Shown here piece by piece: positions 24,835 through 35,674 of a stretch of DNA of 43,910 nt; position 1 is the first letter of the stretch; the number at the start of each line of letters is the position of its first letter. A program made the translations under genes and the position numbers. A model generated the notes under the pieces. It saw only the letters and a program-made list of their open reading frames with translations. It had not been told where the DNA came from and made no database searches. Source of the DNA: Candidatus Rifleibacteriota bacterium (GTDB lineage Bacteria; Muiribacteriota; Ozemobacteria; Ozemobacterales; Ozemobacteraceae); the NCBI GenBank assembly GCA_018818125.1, contig JAHISQ010000083.1, positions 1 through 43,910 on the forward strand, written 5' to 3'.

Positions 24835-26970
24835 TCAAAAAATTGGCATGCCGCACTTGGTGCAGAACTTTTCCTGCATGTTGTTGTCGTTACCGCAGTT
24901 CTGACACTCAATGGTTTTTTTCTCATCGAGTTGAATATTCTGCTTCATATCCTCTTCTTTCATGCCAGGAGGCGGCCGAACCGGAGTATCTTCCTTCTTA
25001 ATCGGTTTCTCTTGTTCCAGAGCAGTAGCAATGTGGCTGATACTCTTGCCAAGAAGCTCACCCATATCGACCTCCGGCTTAACAGCCAGCACCTGAAAAA
25101 TCTCAATAGGCATCGACTTGCCTTTAACCATAATTGACTCGCGCTGAGTAATCTCAAAATAAGGCTCAACCCGCTCATAAGTAGATCTGGTAATAAAAAA
25201 TTCCATTGGCTTGGCAACAGACATTACACGGGCAGCAAGGTTGACGTTATCACCAATAACCGTGTAGGAAAGCTGTTTTTCGCTACCCATATAGCCCGCC
25301 GTAACTTCTCCAGTATTGACGCCGACACCAATGGCGATTACCGGTTTGCCCTCTTCCTTCCACACTTCCTGTAATTCGCGCAGTGCGTCAAGCATGCGCA
25401 CACCACACAGCACCGCCCGGATTGGATCGTCGTCGCGCGCTACCGGCGCTCCGAACAGCGCCATAAGCTCGTCTCCAACGTATTTGTCGAGCGTTCCGTC
25501 GAGTTCCATCAGAATGTCGGTCATTCTGGTAAAATAGACATTCAGTTGCTCAACGATGTCAGTTGGATCCATACCTTCAGACATTTTGGTGAAGCCACGA
25601 ATATCAGAGAAAAACATGGAGACTTCGCATTTGCTGCCGCCAAGTTTCAAACCAGAAGGATTAGACATAATCAGCTCAGCAACACTTGGTGAAACGATAC
25701 GCGAAAGGCTGCCTTTGAGTTCTTCGTTCTTTTGGAGCTGATCCTCGCTGAGTTTTTGCGCAGAAACCAGATCATCCATGGTTGCCGAATAGAGCTTGGC
25801 GTTTTTCATAACCAGCCCCGCTATGTCAGCACAGGTAGCAAGCAGATTCTGATCATCACGGGTATAATCCGGGTTGGTCATTTGCTCAACGTTGATTACT
25901 GCAAACAACTTGCCTTCTGCGTAAACCGGCGCACACAAGATTGATTTTATAACACCCTGCCCCACCAGACCCTTGGTTTTGGGATCCATCTCGCACTCTT
26001 TTACACCGAGAGCACCGGCACCGCCAGTAACTTCGTTCATTTTTTGATGCAACAGATGAGTAATCATACTGATTTCTTCGTGTGGAATTTCCAGGTCCTT
26101 GTATTCCTTGGGCTTCATGCCAGCAGCCTTAACAATTATGAATTTACCATCTTTCTCGTCATTAATAAGCAGCTGAACCTTGGTGCCATCAAGCCCTTTG
26201 GTTACAATTTCGATGATGTTGTTAAAAATCTGATCGCGATCAAGACTCTTGGCAAGGTTTTTGATACGCATCAACGTTGTCGACAATCTCATTGAACGCT
26301 TGCTGAAATCATCCTTCATTTGACGCGTTTCTCTTTCCATGCGCTCTTCAGCGGTTTCGTCAAGTCTGGGCTGTGCTGCAGCTCCAGAAACCGCTGATCC
26401 CCCCTTATCAGCAGACTTATCGGCGGACTTATCAGCGGGTTTCTGCCCAAGAGCAGAATCCATGACGCCGCCTTTGGATGCCGTCTTTTTCATCTGGTCT
26501 TCACGGAATTTAGCTGCCGCGTTCGGGTCAACTCTAGTTTTAAGTGGCGCGCCACCACCACCCTTACCGCCGCCGCCACCGCCACCGCCACCGCTGGCTT
26601 TAAACTGCTCGAACCGGAAAAAAAGAAACACCAGAAAACCTGCCGAAAACAACACAAGAACGGAATATATTTCCCACCAGTCTTCTATCGGGTATTTATC
26701 CGGTTTGAATTTAAAAGCTAATGTCGCTGCCCCAAGCAAAAGTGGCAATATAAATGCCAACAGCGCAATAGAGATTTTTTCGCCCAATACACCAAGAGCC
26801 CCGGCAATTGCAATTACATAAAAATATGAAAAAAATGACCAGAAATTTTTGGGAACCTTATTGGTAAAAATAAGATAAGCAACCGCGACAACCGCGATAC
26901 TACCCAGAAATCCGAGGATATCCGGCAAGTGATCTTTAAAGGTCTTGGGTTCAGAGGTCAAATCTGCCAT
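24835..26970 (-). CDS. Membrane adenylate cyclase with GAF domain and C-terminal zinc ribbon, 711 aa
   Basis: Four membrane helices (between 17 and 120) are followed by a Gly tract (127-140), an ADKS repeat (about 179-189), a helical segment and a GAF domain (about 238-395). A class III cyclase domain then runs from about 446 to 590. Both metal-binding Asp are present (FSDIRGF, D456; DKYVGDE, D500). The adenine-specifying Lys496 and Asp574 (VIGDNVN) and the transition-state Asn577/Arg581 are also there, so it should make cAMP from ATP. The last 24 residues form a CxxC...CxxC zinc ribbon. The GAF domain may sense a small ligand. ATG 26970 has only a weak ribosome-binding site; the TPR gene ends 55 nt upstream. 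Confidence 0.93.
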   Translation of the reverse strand: MADLTSEPKTFKDHLPDILGFLGSIAVVAVAYLIFTNKVPKNFWSFFSYFYVIAIAGALGVLGEKISIALLAFILPLLLGAATLAFKFKPDKYPIEDWWEIYSVLVLFSAGFLVFLFFRFEQFKASGGGGGGGGGKGGGGAPLKTRVDPNAAAKFREDQMKKTASKGGVMDSALGQKPADKSADKSADKGGSAVSGAAAQPRLDETAEERMERETRQMKDDFSKRSMRLSTTLMRIKNLAKSLDRDQIFNNIIEIVTKGLDGTKVQLLINDEKDGKFIIVKAAGMKPKEYKDLEIPHEEISMITHLLHQKMNEVTGGAGALGVKECEMDPKTKGLVGQGVIKSILCAPVYAEGKLFAVINVEQMTNPDYTRDDQNLLATCADIAGLVMKNAKLYSATMDDLVSAQKLSEDQLQKNEELKGSLSRIVSPSVAELIMSNPSGLKLGGSKCEVSMFFSDIRGFTKMSEGMDPTDIVEQLNVYFTRMTDILMELDGTLDKYVGDELMALFGAPVARDDDPIRAVLCGVRMLDALRELQEVWKEEGKPVIAIGVGVNTGEVTAGYMGSEKQLSYTVIGDNVNLAARVMSVAKPMEFFITRSTYERVEPYFEITQRESIMVKGKSMPIEIFQVLAVKPEVDMGELLGKSISHIATALEQEKPIKKEDTPVRPPPGMKEEDMKQNIQLDEKKTIECQNCGNDNNMQEKFCTKCGMPIF
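26551..26592. repeat. Glycine-codon triplet tract in the cyclase gene
   Basis: A run of GGN codons encodes residues 127-140 of the cyclase (nine Gly, Lys, four Gly). The triplet period means length changes would keep the frame and only alter the linker after the membrane helices. Confidence 0.8.
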
Positions 26971-27025
26971 TCTGCTACCGCTGTAATAAACATTAAAACA
27001 ATTCTGTCATGAATCAGCAGTAAAT

Positions 27026-29092
27026 TCAAGAGGAAGAAGTTACCTCGGCCATTAGTTTGCTTGTGTCATGGCTATCGGGAGCCATTCTGGTCAACTGTTC
27101 TTCAGCTTTGGCAAAATCACCGGAAAGGCAGAGCAGGTGCCCATACCATGCGCATGCACGGCTATTTTTTGCTTTGCTGCGACATGCCTGTTCCGCAAGC
27201 TTCAAGGCTTCAGCAGGAATGTTCTCGGACTGCGCAATTATTGAAAGCACTATGTTCTTGTAAGTATCAACTTTTTCACCCCCAGAGAGGCTGGAAATCT
27301 TTTCCTTAAGCTTCAAAAGCGCTTCTTTCGACTTGAGATTAAAGTCGAGTTCGGCAATTTCAACAAGAATTTCTGCCTTTATCAGAGGGAGTTTCGCAAC
27401 ATTAAAAGCCTTGTTCAAATCGATGTGAGCCTGCACATTTTCATTGCAGGCAAGTGCGCAACGCGCCAGGATCATTAGAGATAGCGCGTTTTCGTCGGCG
27501 GAGAAACTTTTGACCCGTTGTTCAGGCAAGGCTCTGATAATTTTAAGTGCCCCGCCAAAATCACCTTTGCGAGATTTTAAAAGGGCCTCATACAGCTGCC
27601 CAGATTCAAGTGAACTGGTCAATTTAAACACTTCAAGAAATTCGTTAATCTGTTGCTGCGCTTCGACAAGGTCTTCACGTGCCAACAGAGCAAAAACATA
27701 CGCCTTCCACAGCAATGGAAAAGTCTTTCGATCAAAACTGCCAAACACTTTTCGCGCAATCATAATAGTTTCTTCAAATTCATCCTTCTCGATCAGCTTC
27801 CAGGATTTTGTCTCAAAAATCTTGGCATCAGTGAAACTGATGCCGCCTTGCTTTCTCAGATCCTGGCGACTGAGAGTCGCAAAATCCCCATAACCGAGCA
27901 AGCTGGTAATTCTAAAAACGACAAAACGGCCAAGCGGAATAAAAAACGACATGATTACTGACAGGCCTAAGGTTGCGACCAGCAACAGCATCCTGTTGCC
28001 AAAGCCGATTCGGCTCTGAAAAACCAGAACAAAGGCCATAAAAAACCAGCAGAAAAACCAGATTCCATATAATTCATAGCGTTTCGGACGCTGATCTTCG
28101 GGGAGCAACCTGAATGCCGGAAAAACAGCATAAAGCGCAATTGCAAGCAGATGACCTGCAATCAGCATACGTGGCATTATCCAGACCGTATCACTGAGAG
28201 AAAGTTCGCCCTGCAACAGAGCAATAAAGAACTCGCGCTTCATAATCGCCTGGGTAGCTATCATAGTAACAACACCAAGTATCACGAATGCTGCATTGTG
28301 CCAGTGCGCTGTTGGGGCAGTCAGGCGCGTTGCGAGAAACATTAAACCGGAAAAAAGGGCAACAAAGTAGATGCCACTCATTACTCCGCTCAAACCCAAT
28401 GGCAACGCGAAAATAAAAATTGTCGGCTGCATTTTCAAAATAGGATCGAAAATAGACGAGTCACTGTCTTCTCTTTTGCCGGCACGTGATGCAATGCCAG
28501 CCATTTCGCCACAGGTACTGAAAGCTCGACCAAAGGTTGCCATGTGCATATCGATTATCAGGGCAAGTCGAAGCTCACTGTAATCGAATCCGGCAAAGCT
28601 ATCGTAGTCACGCAACAACTCGTCAGTTCGACTGCTCATTCCCAGCAAAAGATTGACCATGGCCAGACGTATCCTGGCGACTTCATTTTTATCAAACACT
28701 TTCAGTGCCCGGGAATAAGCGGAAGCCGCATCTTCGACTGAACTGCGTGCAATGGCGATTCTACCCATCGACAGATGTACTTCTGACTGACCTGCCTCAG
28801 ACAACTTATCGAGGGGGATCTTGCCCAGCAACTCCGAGGCGCGATCATACATGCCAATTTTGCACAATAGCTTTCCCCAGTGCAGAAGAGGCATCATGTT
28901 TGTGGGGCAAATATTGCAGGATTCTTCGTACAAAGCAACGGCGTCTTCTATTTCGCCCCTCGACTCTGACCTTATCGCTTTCTGAAGAAGAAGCTGTGAC
29001 TTTTTAAGCAGCACAGTTTTATCGTCTGACGCATGTGCTACTGGCGCATGAAACAAACAAAGCAAACAAATCAGTGCTAACTTCCTCAGCAA
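27026..29092 (-). CDS. Membrane protein with TPR repeats on both sides of a helix bundle, 688 aa
   Basis: A signal sequence (LRKLALICLLCLFHAPVAHA) is followed by TPR-like repeats (SESRGEIEDAVALYEESC and others) to about residue 190. About five membrane helices lie between residues 220 and 400 (for example IWFFCWFFMAFVLVFQ), and more TPR-like helical pairs fill the C-terminal 290 residues. It is probably an inner-membrane scaffold exposing repeats on both faces. The start is TTG 29092 because AGGAGG lies 5 nt upstream; an upstream GTG at 29119 would put this perfect Shine-Dalgarno inside the gene. The adenylate cyclase gene follows 55 nt downstream on the same strand and may be its functional partner. 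Confidence 0.85.
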   Translation of the reverse strand: MLRKLALICLLCLFHAPVAHASDDKTVLLKKSQLLLQKAIRSESRGEIEDAVALYEESCNICPTNMMPLLHWGKLLCKIGMYDRASELLGKIPLDKLSEAGQSEVHLSMGRIAIARSSVEDAASAYSRALKVFDKNEVARIRLAMVNLLLGMSSRTDELLRDYDSFAGFDYSELRLALIIDMHMATFGRAFSTCGEMAGIASRAGKREDSDSSIFDPILKMQPTIFIFALPLGLSGVMSGIYFVALFSGLMFLATRLTAPTAHWHNAAFVILGVVTMIATQAIMKREFFIALLQGELSLSDTVWIMPRMLIAGHLLAIALYAVFPAFRLLPEDQRPKRYELYGIWFFCWFFMAFVLVFQSRIGFGNRMLLLVATLGLSVIMSFFIPLGRFVVFRITSLLGYGDFATLSRQDLRKQGGISFTDAKIFETKSWKLIEKDEFEETIMIARKVFGSFDRKTFPLLWKAYVFALLAREDLVEAQQQINEFLEVFKLTSSLESGQLYEALLKSRKGDFGGALKIIRALPEQRVKSFSADENALSLMILARCALACNENVQAHIDLNKAFNVAKLPLIKAEILVEIAELDFNLKSKEALLKLKEKISSLSGGEKVDTYKNIVLSIIAQSENIPAEALKLAEQACRSKAKNSRACAWYGHLLCLSGDFAKAEEQLTRMAPDSHDTSKLMAEVTSSS

Positions 29093-29136
29093 AGCGGCCT
29101 CCTGTCCCGGCAAACTCACACGACCGCCACCTGGTG

Positions 29137-29234
29137 AGCACTTCTGGATACGAAGTTCTAATGGCTGAAGCCATTAGAGCAGTCTAATCCTGATGCGGTC
29201 GAGTATAGCTCCCCTGTAAGCACTGCGGGATACG
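29137..29234. repeat. Imperfect direct repeats, each followed by a hairpin
   Basis: AGCACTTCTGGATACG (29137-29152) and AGCACTGCGGGATACG (29219-29234) match at 13 of 16 positions and are 82 nt apart. Each is followed by an inverted repeat (29157-29178 and 29234-29260). The arrangement resembles a pair of REP-like intergenic elements. Confidence 0.5.
29157..29178. repeat. Perfect hairpin TCTAATGGCT/AGCCATTAGA
   Basis: Ten perfectly paired bases surround GA at the tip. No T-tract follows on either strand, so this is not a standard terminator. GGCTGAAGCC-type cores are common in dispersed palindromic repeats. Confidence 0.7.
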
Positions 29235-29260
29235 TGACTCTGGCCAAAGGTGAGAGTCAC
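29234..29260. repeat. Hairpin GTGACTCT/AGAGTCAC
   Basis: An 8-bp perfect stem (29234-29241 with 29253-29260) encloses an 11-nt loop, just past the stop of the DUF3006-like gene. With no T-tract it might act as a processing or stability element at the end of the synthetase operon message. Confidence 0.5.
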
Positions 29261-29270
29261 CTAAAAGCGA

Positions 29271-29450
29271 TTATTTCATCAACTCTCGTTGCCTGGCACT
29301 AGCTTCATTATCTTTAACGAAGCTCACATTGACGATGTCTCCAATGTCGATTTCTGCGCTCAAATCCTCTTTGTATACACTTATTACATCACCGTTTTCG
29401 AGAAGACAGCGAAAATAATCACCATGCTTCGAATCTACAACTGCCTGCAT
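29271..29450 (-). CDS. Small DUF3006-like protein, 59 aa
   Basis: The product begins MQAVVDSKHGDYFRCLLENG and ends SARQRELMK. This follows the DUF3006 pattern: an AVVD..xGD start, an ENGD turn, a central GDIVNV strand, and a final xxRxxELM helix. The family is small, cytoplasmic and of unknown function. The ATG has the strong site GAGGAGG 5 nt upstream, which makes the gene convincing despite its size. It lies 21 nt after the 117-aa gene and appears to be the last gene of the synthetase operon. Confidence 0.85.
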   Translation of the reverse strand: MQAVVDSKHGDYFRCLLENGDVISVYKEDLSAEIDIGDIVNVSFVKDNEASARQRELMK

Positions 29451-29471
29451 ATAAACCTCCTCTAGGTATTG

Positions 29472-29825
29472 TTAAAAGCCAAGCTGCGAAAGATAACTCT
29501 GCACAAAGCGATGAATCTCGTCAACCGCTCCGCCATGCTGCGAAGCCTCCAGAAAAGCAATTTTGTTGCCACGCATATCACCTTCACGCGTCTTATAAAC
29601 TTCGATACGATAAACAAGTTCATTTGAATAATTCTTATGCGGAAAAGTCTTTACAAGAAGCCTTGTCTCATCCAATAGTCGTAAAATCATGGTTTCCTGC
29701 AAAGGACTGGTCTGAACCGTAATATCAATTCCAAAATCCACATTTTTACGAAAAAGATAACGCTGTGTGATGCGAAAGATCAGATCACCAAGGTCTTTTA
29801 AGCTCAGATTGCCTGTATTTTCCAT
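29472..29825 (-). CDS. Hypothetical protein, 117 aa
   Basis: No family was recognised. The sequence alternates strands and helices (FGIDITVQTS, TMILRLLDETRLLVKTFP, LVYRIEVYKTREGD) and ends in an amphipathic helix (VDEIHRFVQSYLSQLGF), so it looks like a compact alpha/beta protein without membrane segments. Its ATG lies inside the last codons of thrS (22-nt overlap), with GGGAG 5 nt upstream, so it is translated together with the synthetase. A role linked to tRNA charging is possible only by position. Confidence 0.82.
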   Translation of the reverse strand: MENTGNLSLKDLGDLIFRITQRYLFRKNVDFGIDITVQTSPLQETMILRLLDETRLLVKTFPHKNYSNELVYRIEVYKTREGDMRGNKIAFLEASQHGGAVDEIHRFVQSYLSQLGF

Positions 29826-31720
29826 TCCTGCTCCCTGATAAAATCATCGAGCGCAATGCCAGTAAGATTTTCACCATTGCGCAAACGAACGGTAATCCTG
29901 CCATCAGCAGTTTCCTGATCGCCAAGAATGATCATAAACGGAACTTTCTGCAACTGCGCATTGCGAATTCGGTAACCAATCTTGTCGTTGCGATCATCAA
30001 GCTCACAGCGAATTCCATGCTGTTTGAGCTGATCCAGGATCTGGCGTGCATATTCACAATGTTTCTCGGTAATCGGCATGACGACTGCTTGCAGTGGAGC
30101 AAGCCAGACCGGCATGGCGCCACCGTAATGCTCGATCAGAACGCCAAAGAAACGTTCTATAGAACCCAGTAGCGCGCGATGAACCATGTAAGGGCGATGT
30201 CGGTTGCCGTCGGCACCGACATAAGTCATATCGAAACGTTCAGGAAGGTTAAAGTCAAATTGAATGGTTGTCATCTGCCATTCGCGACCGATTGCGTCCC
30301 TGACCTTGAGATCTATCTTAGGCCCGTAAAAAGCGCCACCACCCTCATCGACCTCACAGTTCAACCCTTCAGCGGCGACAGCATTACGTAGGGAGTCTAT
30401 AGCCTGAGCCCAGCGCGACTCCTCACCTACCGCTTTTTCGGGTCTGGTAGCCAGATATGCCTTGATTTCGCTGAATCCAAAGGCTTTCCACATGGCAAGA
30501 CTGAAGCGCAAAACTTCACGAACTTCATTCTCGATCTGTTCAGGCGTGCAGATGATGTGCGCATCATCTTGAGTAAAGCCACGCACACGCAGCAGGCCGT
30601 GCAATACACCGCTTTTTTCGTAGCGATAGACGGTGCCAAGTTCGGCCCAGCGAAGCGGCAGGTCGCGATAAGAACGCATCTGCGATTTATATATCATGAT
30701 ATGGAATGGACAGTTCATCGGCTTGATAAAATAATCGGCGCCGTCAATATCCATCGGGCTGTACATCGAATCCTTATAGAAATCCAGGTGCCCGCTGGTT
30801 TCCCATAGCCATTTCTGACCTATATGCGGGGTGGAAATCAGTTCATAACCATGGCGATAATGCTGGTCTTTCCAGAAAGATTCGATTTCGTGCCTGATTC
30901 TGGCGCCTTTCGGATGCCAGAAGACCAGCCCAGGACCAACCTCTTCGTGGATCGAATACAGATCCAGCTCTTTACCGAGCTTGCGATGATCGCGCTTTTT
31001 AGCTTCTTCAAGACGGTCAAGATGCTCTTTAAGTTCTTCTTTACTGCTGAAAGCTGCACCGTAAACGCGCTGCAGCATCGGGCGTTTTTCGTCACCACGC
31101 CAGTATGCCCCGGCTACGCTGAGCAGCTTAAAATGCTTTACGGCACCAGAGTCCTGAACATGGGGGCCACGACAGAGGTCGGTAAAACTGCCATGTGTAA
31201 AGGTGGTAATAGCCTGATCGTTGAGTTCCTCGATCAGTTCGAGCTTAAAAGGTTGATTTGTTTCGGTAAAAAGCTTAACAGCCTCTTCTTTGCTCAGAAC
31301 TTTTCGAACAAAAGGAGACTTAGCCTTAATTCCAGCTTCCATTTCTTTTTCGATGGTTTCAAGATCTTCAACAGTCAAAGCCCGAGGCAACTTGAAATCA
31401 TAGTAAAAACCATTTTCGATTGCCGGTCCAATACCGAACTGGGCATCAGGAAACATCTTAAGCACAGCTTCGGCCATGATATGAGCCATAGAATGGCGGC
31501 AAACATCGTTGGCCTCGGGTGATTTCATAGTTACAATCTCTAAATCAGCAGAGCTGGTCAGCGGTGTTCGCAGATCGGTGATTTCGCCATTTATTTTACC
31601 GGCAAGAGCTGCTTTTGCCAGCCCTGGACCAATTTTGGCGGCAGCATCCATTACGGTTGCGCCCGACTCCAGCTCAATAATTTTTCCGTCAGGAAGTTTA
31701 AGCTGAATCATCTGTGACAT
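29804..31720 (-). CDS. thrS: Threonyl-tRNA synthetase, 638 aa
   Basis: Charges tRNA-Thr with threonine. An N-terminal TGS domain (about 1-62) is followed by the editing domain with HSMAHIMAEAVLKMF. The class II core has the Zn-binding Cys in MNCPFH, the motif 2 region RWAELGTVYRYE and the loop GLLRVRGFTQDDAHI. The C-terminal anticodon-binding domain contains IRCELDDRNDKIGYRIR. The length is standard. AAGGAG lies 5 nt before the ATG. It follows tyrS by 30 nt. No T-box-like leader was recognised upstream of this gene or the operon. Confidence 0.98.
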   Translation of the reverse strand: MSQMIQLKLPDGKIIELESGATVMDAAAKIGPGLAKAALAGKINGEITDLRTPLTSSADLEIVTMKSPEANDVCRHSMAHIMAEAVLKMFPDAQFGIGPAIENGFYYDFKLPRALTVEDLETIEKEMEAGIKAKSPFVRKVLSKEEAVKLFTETNQPFKLELIEELNDQAITTFTHGSFTDLCRGPHVQDSGAVKHFKLLSVAGAYWRGDEKRPMLQRVYGAAFSSKEELKEHLDRLEEAKKRDHRKLGKELDLYSIHEEVGPGLVFWHPKGARIRHEIESFWKDQHYRHGYELISTPHIGQKWLWETSGHLDFYKDSMYSPMDIDGADYFIKPMNCPFHIMIYKSQMRSYRDLPLRWAELGTVYRYEKSGVLHGLLRVRGFTQDDAHIICTPEQIENEVREVLRFSLAMWKAFGFSEIKAYLATRPEKAVGEESRWAQAIDSLRNAVAAEGLNCEVDEGGGAFYGPKIDLKVRDAIGREWQMTTIQFDFNLPERFDMTYVGADGNRHRPYMVHRALLGSIERFFGVLIEHYGGAMPVWLAPLQAVVMPITEKHCEYARQILDQLKQHGIRCELDDRNDKIGYRIRNAQLQKVPFMIILGDQETADGRITVRLRNGENLTGIALDDFIREQEWKIQAI

Positions 31721-31750
31721 ATTGTCTCCTTATTTAATGCGGTCAAACCA

Positions 31751-32977
31751 TTATTCTGGCTTGAGAGTAAGTTTTTTGAATTTCCTTTTACCGGCCTGAA
31801 CGATGAAAGAAGAGCCGGGTAGATACATCTTCTGACCGTCGCTGACCTTTGCCTTATCTACTTTTATACCGCCCTGCTGTAGCAGACGCCGCGCTTCGCC
31901 GCCGCTTTCAGCGAGACCGCTGAGAGTAAGCAGACGCATGAGCGCCAAGCCTTCTGTCGGAACAGCCAATTCAAGTTCTTCGATCTCATCTGGCAGTCCG
32001 TCACCGGCTTTGCCAAACATTTTCTCGAATTCAGCCTCAGCAGCCACACCAGCTTCTTCGCCGTGATACTGGGCGGCAATCTGTTGGGCCAGTTGCATTT
32101 TGACAGCCTTGGGAGCATCAACAATGCGGGCTCTTATTGCATTTAGTTCAGTCATATTAAGACTGGTCAGTAACTCGAAGTATTTCATCATCAGCTCATC
32201 TGGGATCGACATGATTTTACCGTAAATCTGCCCGGGAGCTTCATTAATACCAACATAGTTACCAAGGCTCTTCGACATTTTATCGTGACCATCAAGTCCT
32301 TCAAGAATCGGCATGGTCAACGTAACCTGAGGCGCCTGGCCATAAGAGCGTTGAAGATCGCGGCCGACCAGCAGATTAAAAGTCTGATCAACACCACCGA
32401 GTTCAACGTCTGATTTGAGAGCAACCGAGTCATAACCCTGCATCAAAGGATACATGAACTCAACAACACTTATTGGCACCTGACTTTTGAATCTGGTAGA
32501 AAAGTCATCGCGTTCAAGCATACGAGCAACTGTGTATTGCCCGCAAAGCTTTAGAACATCGGCAAATGACATTTTGCCGAGCCACTCAGAATTGAATACG
32601 ATGCTGGTTTTTTCAAGATCAAGAATCTTGCCGATCTGATTTTTGTAGGTTTCAGCATTAGCCATAACCTCTTCTTCGGTCAGGGCCGGACGGGTTTTCT
32701 TTTTACCGGTAGGATCGCCGATACGGCCGGTGAAATCACCAATCAAAAAAACCGCCTGATGGCCGAGCGCCTGAAACTGGCGCATTTTCTGCAATACAAC
32801 CGTGTGACCCAGATGAATGTCGGGCGCCGAGGGATCAGCACCGAGTTTTACAATCAAAGGGGTTCCAGTATTGTATGATTTTTCGAACTTTTTTAGCAGT
32901 TCATCGCGCGAGACAATATCGGCTGCGCCGGTTGCTACGATTTCGAGCTGTTCCTGGGGAGTTGCGCTGAATTTCAC
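31751..32977 (-). CDS. tyrS: Tyrosyl-tRNA synthetase, 408 aa
   Basis: Charges tRNA-Tyr. The class I HIGH motif appears as HLGH in GADPSAPDIHLGHTVVLQK, and the KMSKS loop is intact (GHDKMSKSLGN). A C-terminal S4 RNA-binding domain (EARRLLQQGGIKVDKAKV) completes it. The sequence type around GDFTGRIGDPTGKKKTR matches the TyrZ-like branch of bacterial enzymes. It starts with GTG at 32977, 3 nt after the valS stop; its ribosome-binding site AGGAG lies inside the valS end, so the two are translationally coupled. Confidence 0.97.
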   Translation of the reverse strand: MKFSATPQEQLEIVATGAADIVSRDELLKKFEKSYNTGTPLIVKLGADPSAPDIHLGHTVVLQKMRQFQALGHQAVFLIGDFTGRIGDPTGKKKTRPALTEEEVMANAETYKNQIGKILDLEKTSIVFNSEWLGKMSFADVLKLCGQYTVARMLERDDFSTRFKSQVPISVVEFMYPLMQGYDSVALKSDVELGGVDQTFNLLVGRDLQRSYGQAPQVTLTMPILEGLDGHDKMSKSLGNYVGINEAPGQIYGKIMSIPDELMMKYFELLTSLNMTELNAIRARIVDAPKAVKMQLAQQIAAQYHGEEAGVAAEAEFEKMFGKAGDGLPDEIEELELAVPTEGLALMRLLTLSGLAESGGEARRLLQQGGIKVDKAKVSDGQKMYLPGSSFIVQAGKRKFKKLTLKPE

Positions 32978-32980
32978 TGG

Positions 32981-35650
<2,670 letters not shown>

Positions 35651-35674
35651 AATCTGGTTCCTGTGTTGTGAGTA

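Noticed and set aside
30824..31522. 232-codon plus-strand frame
   Set aside because: Antisense to thrS; a shadow frame.
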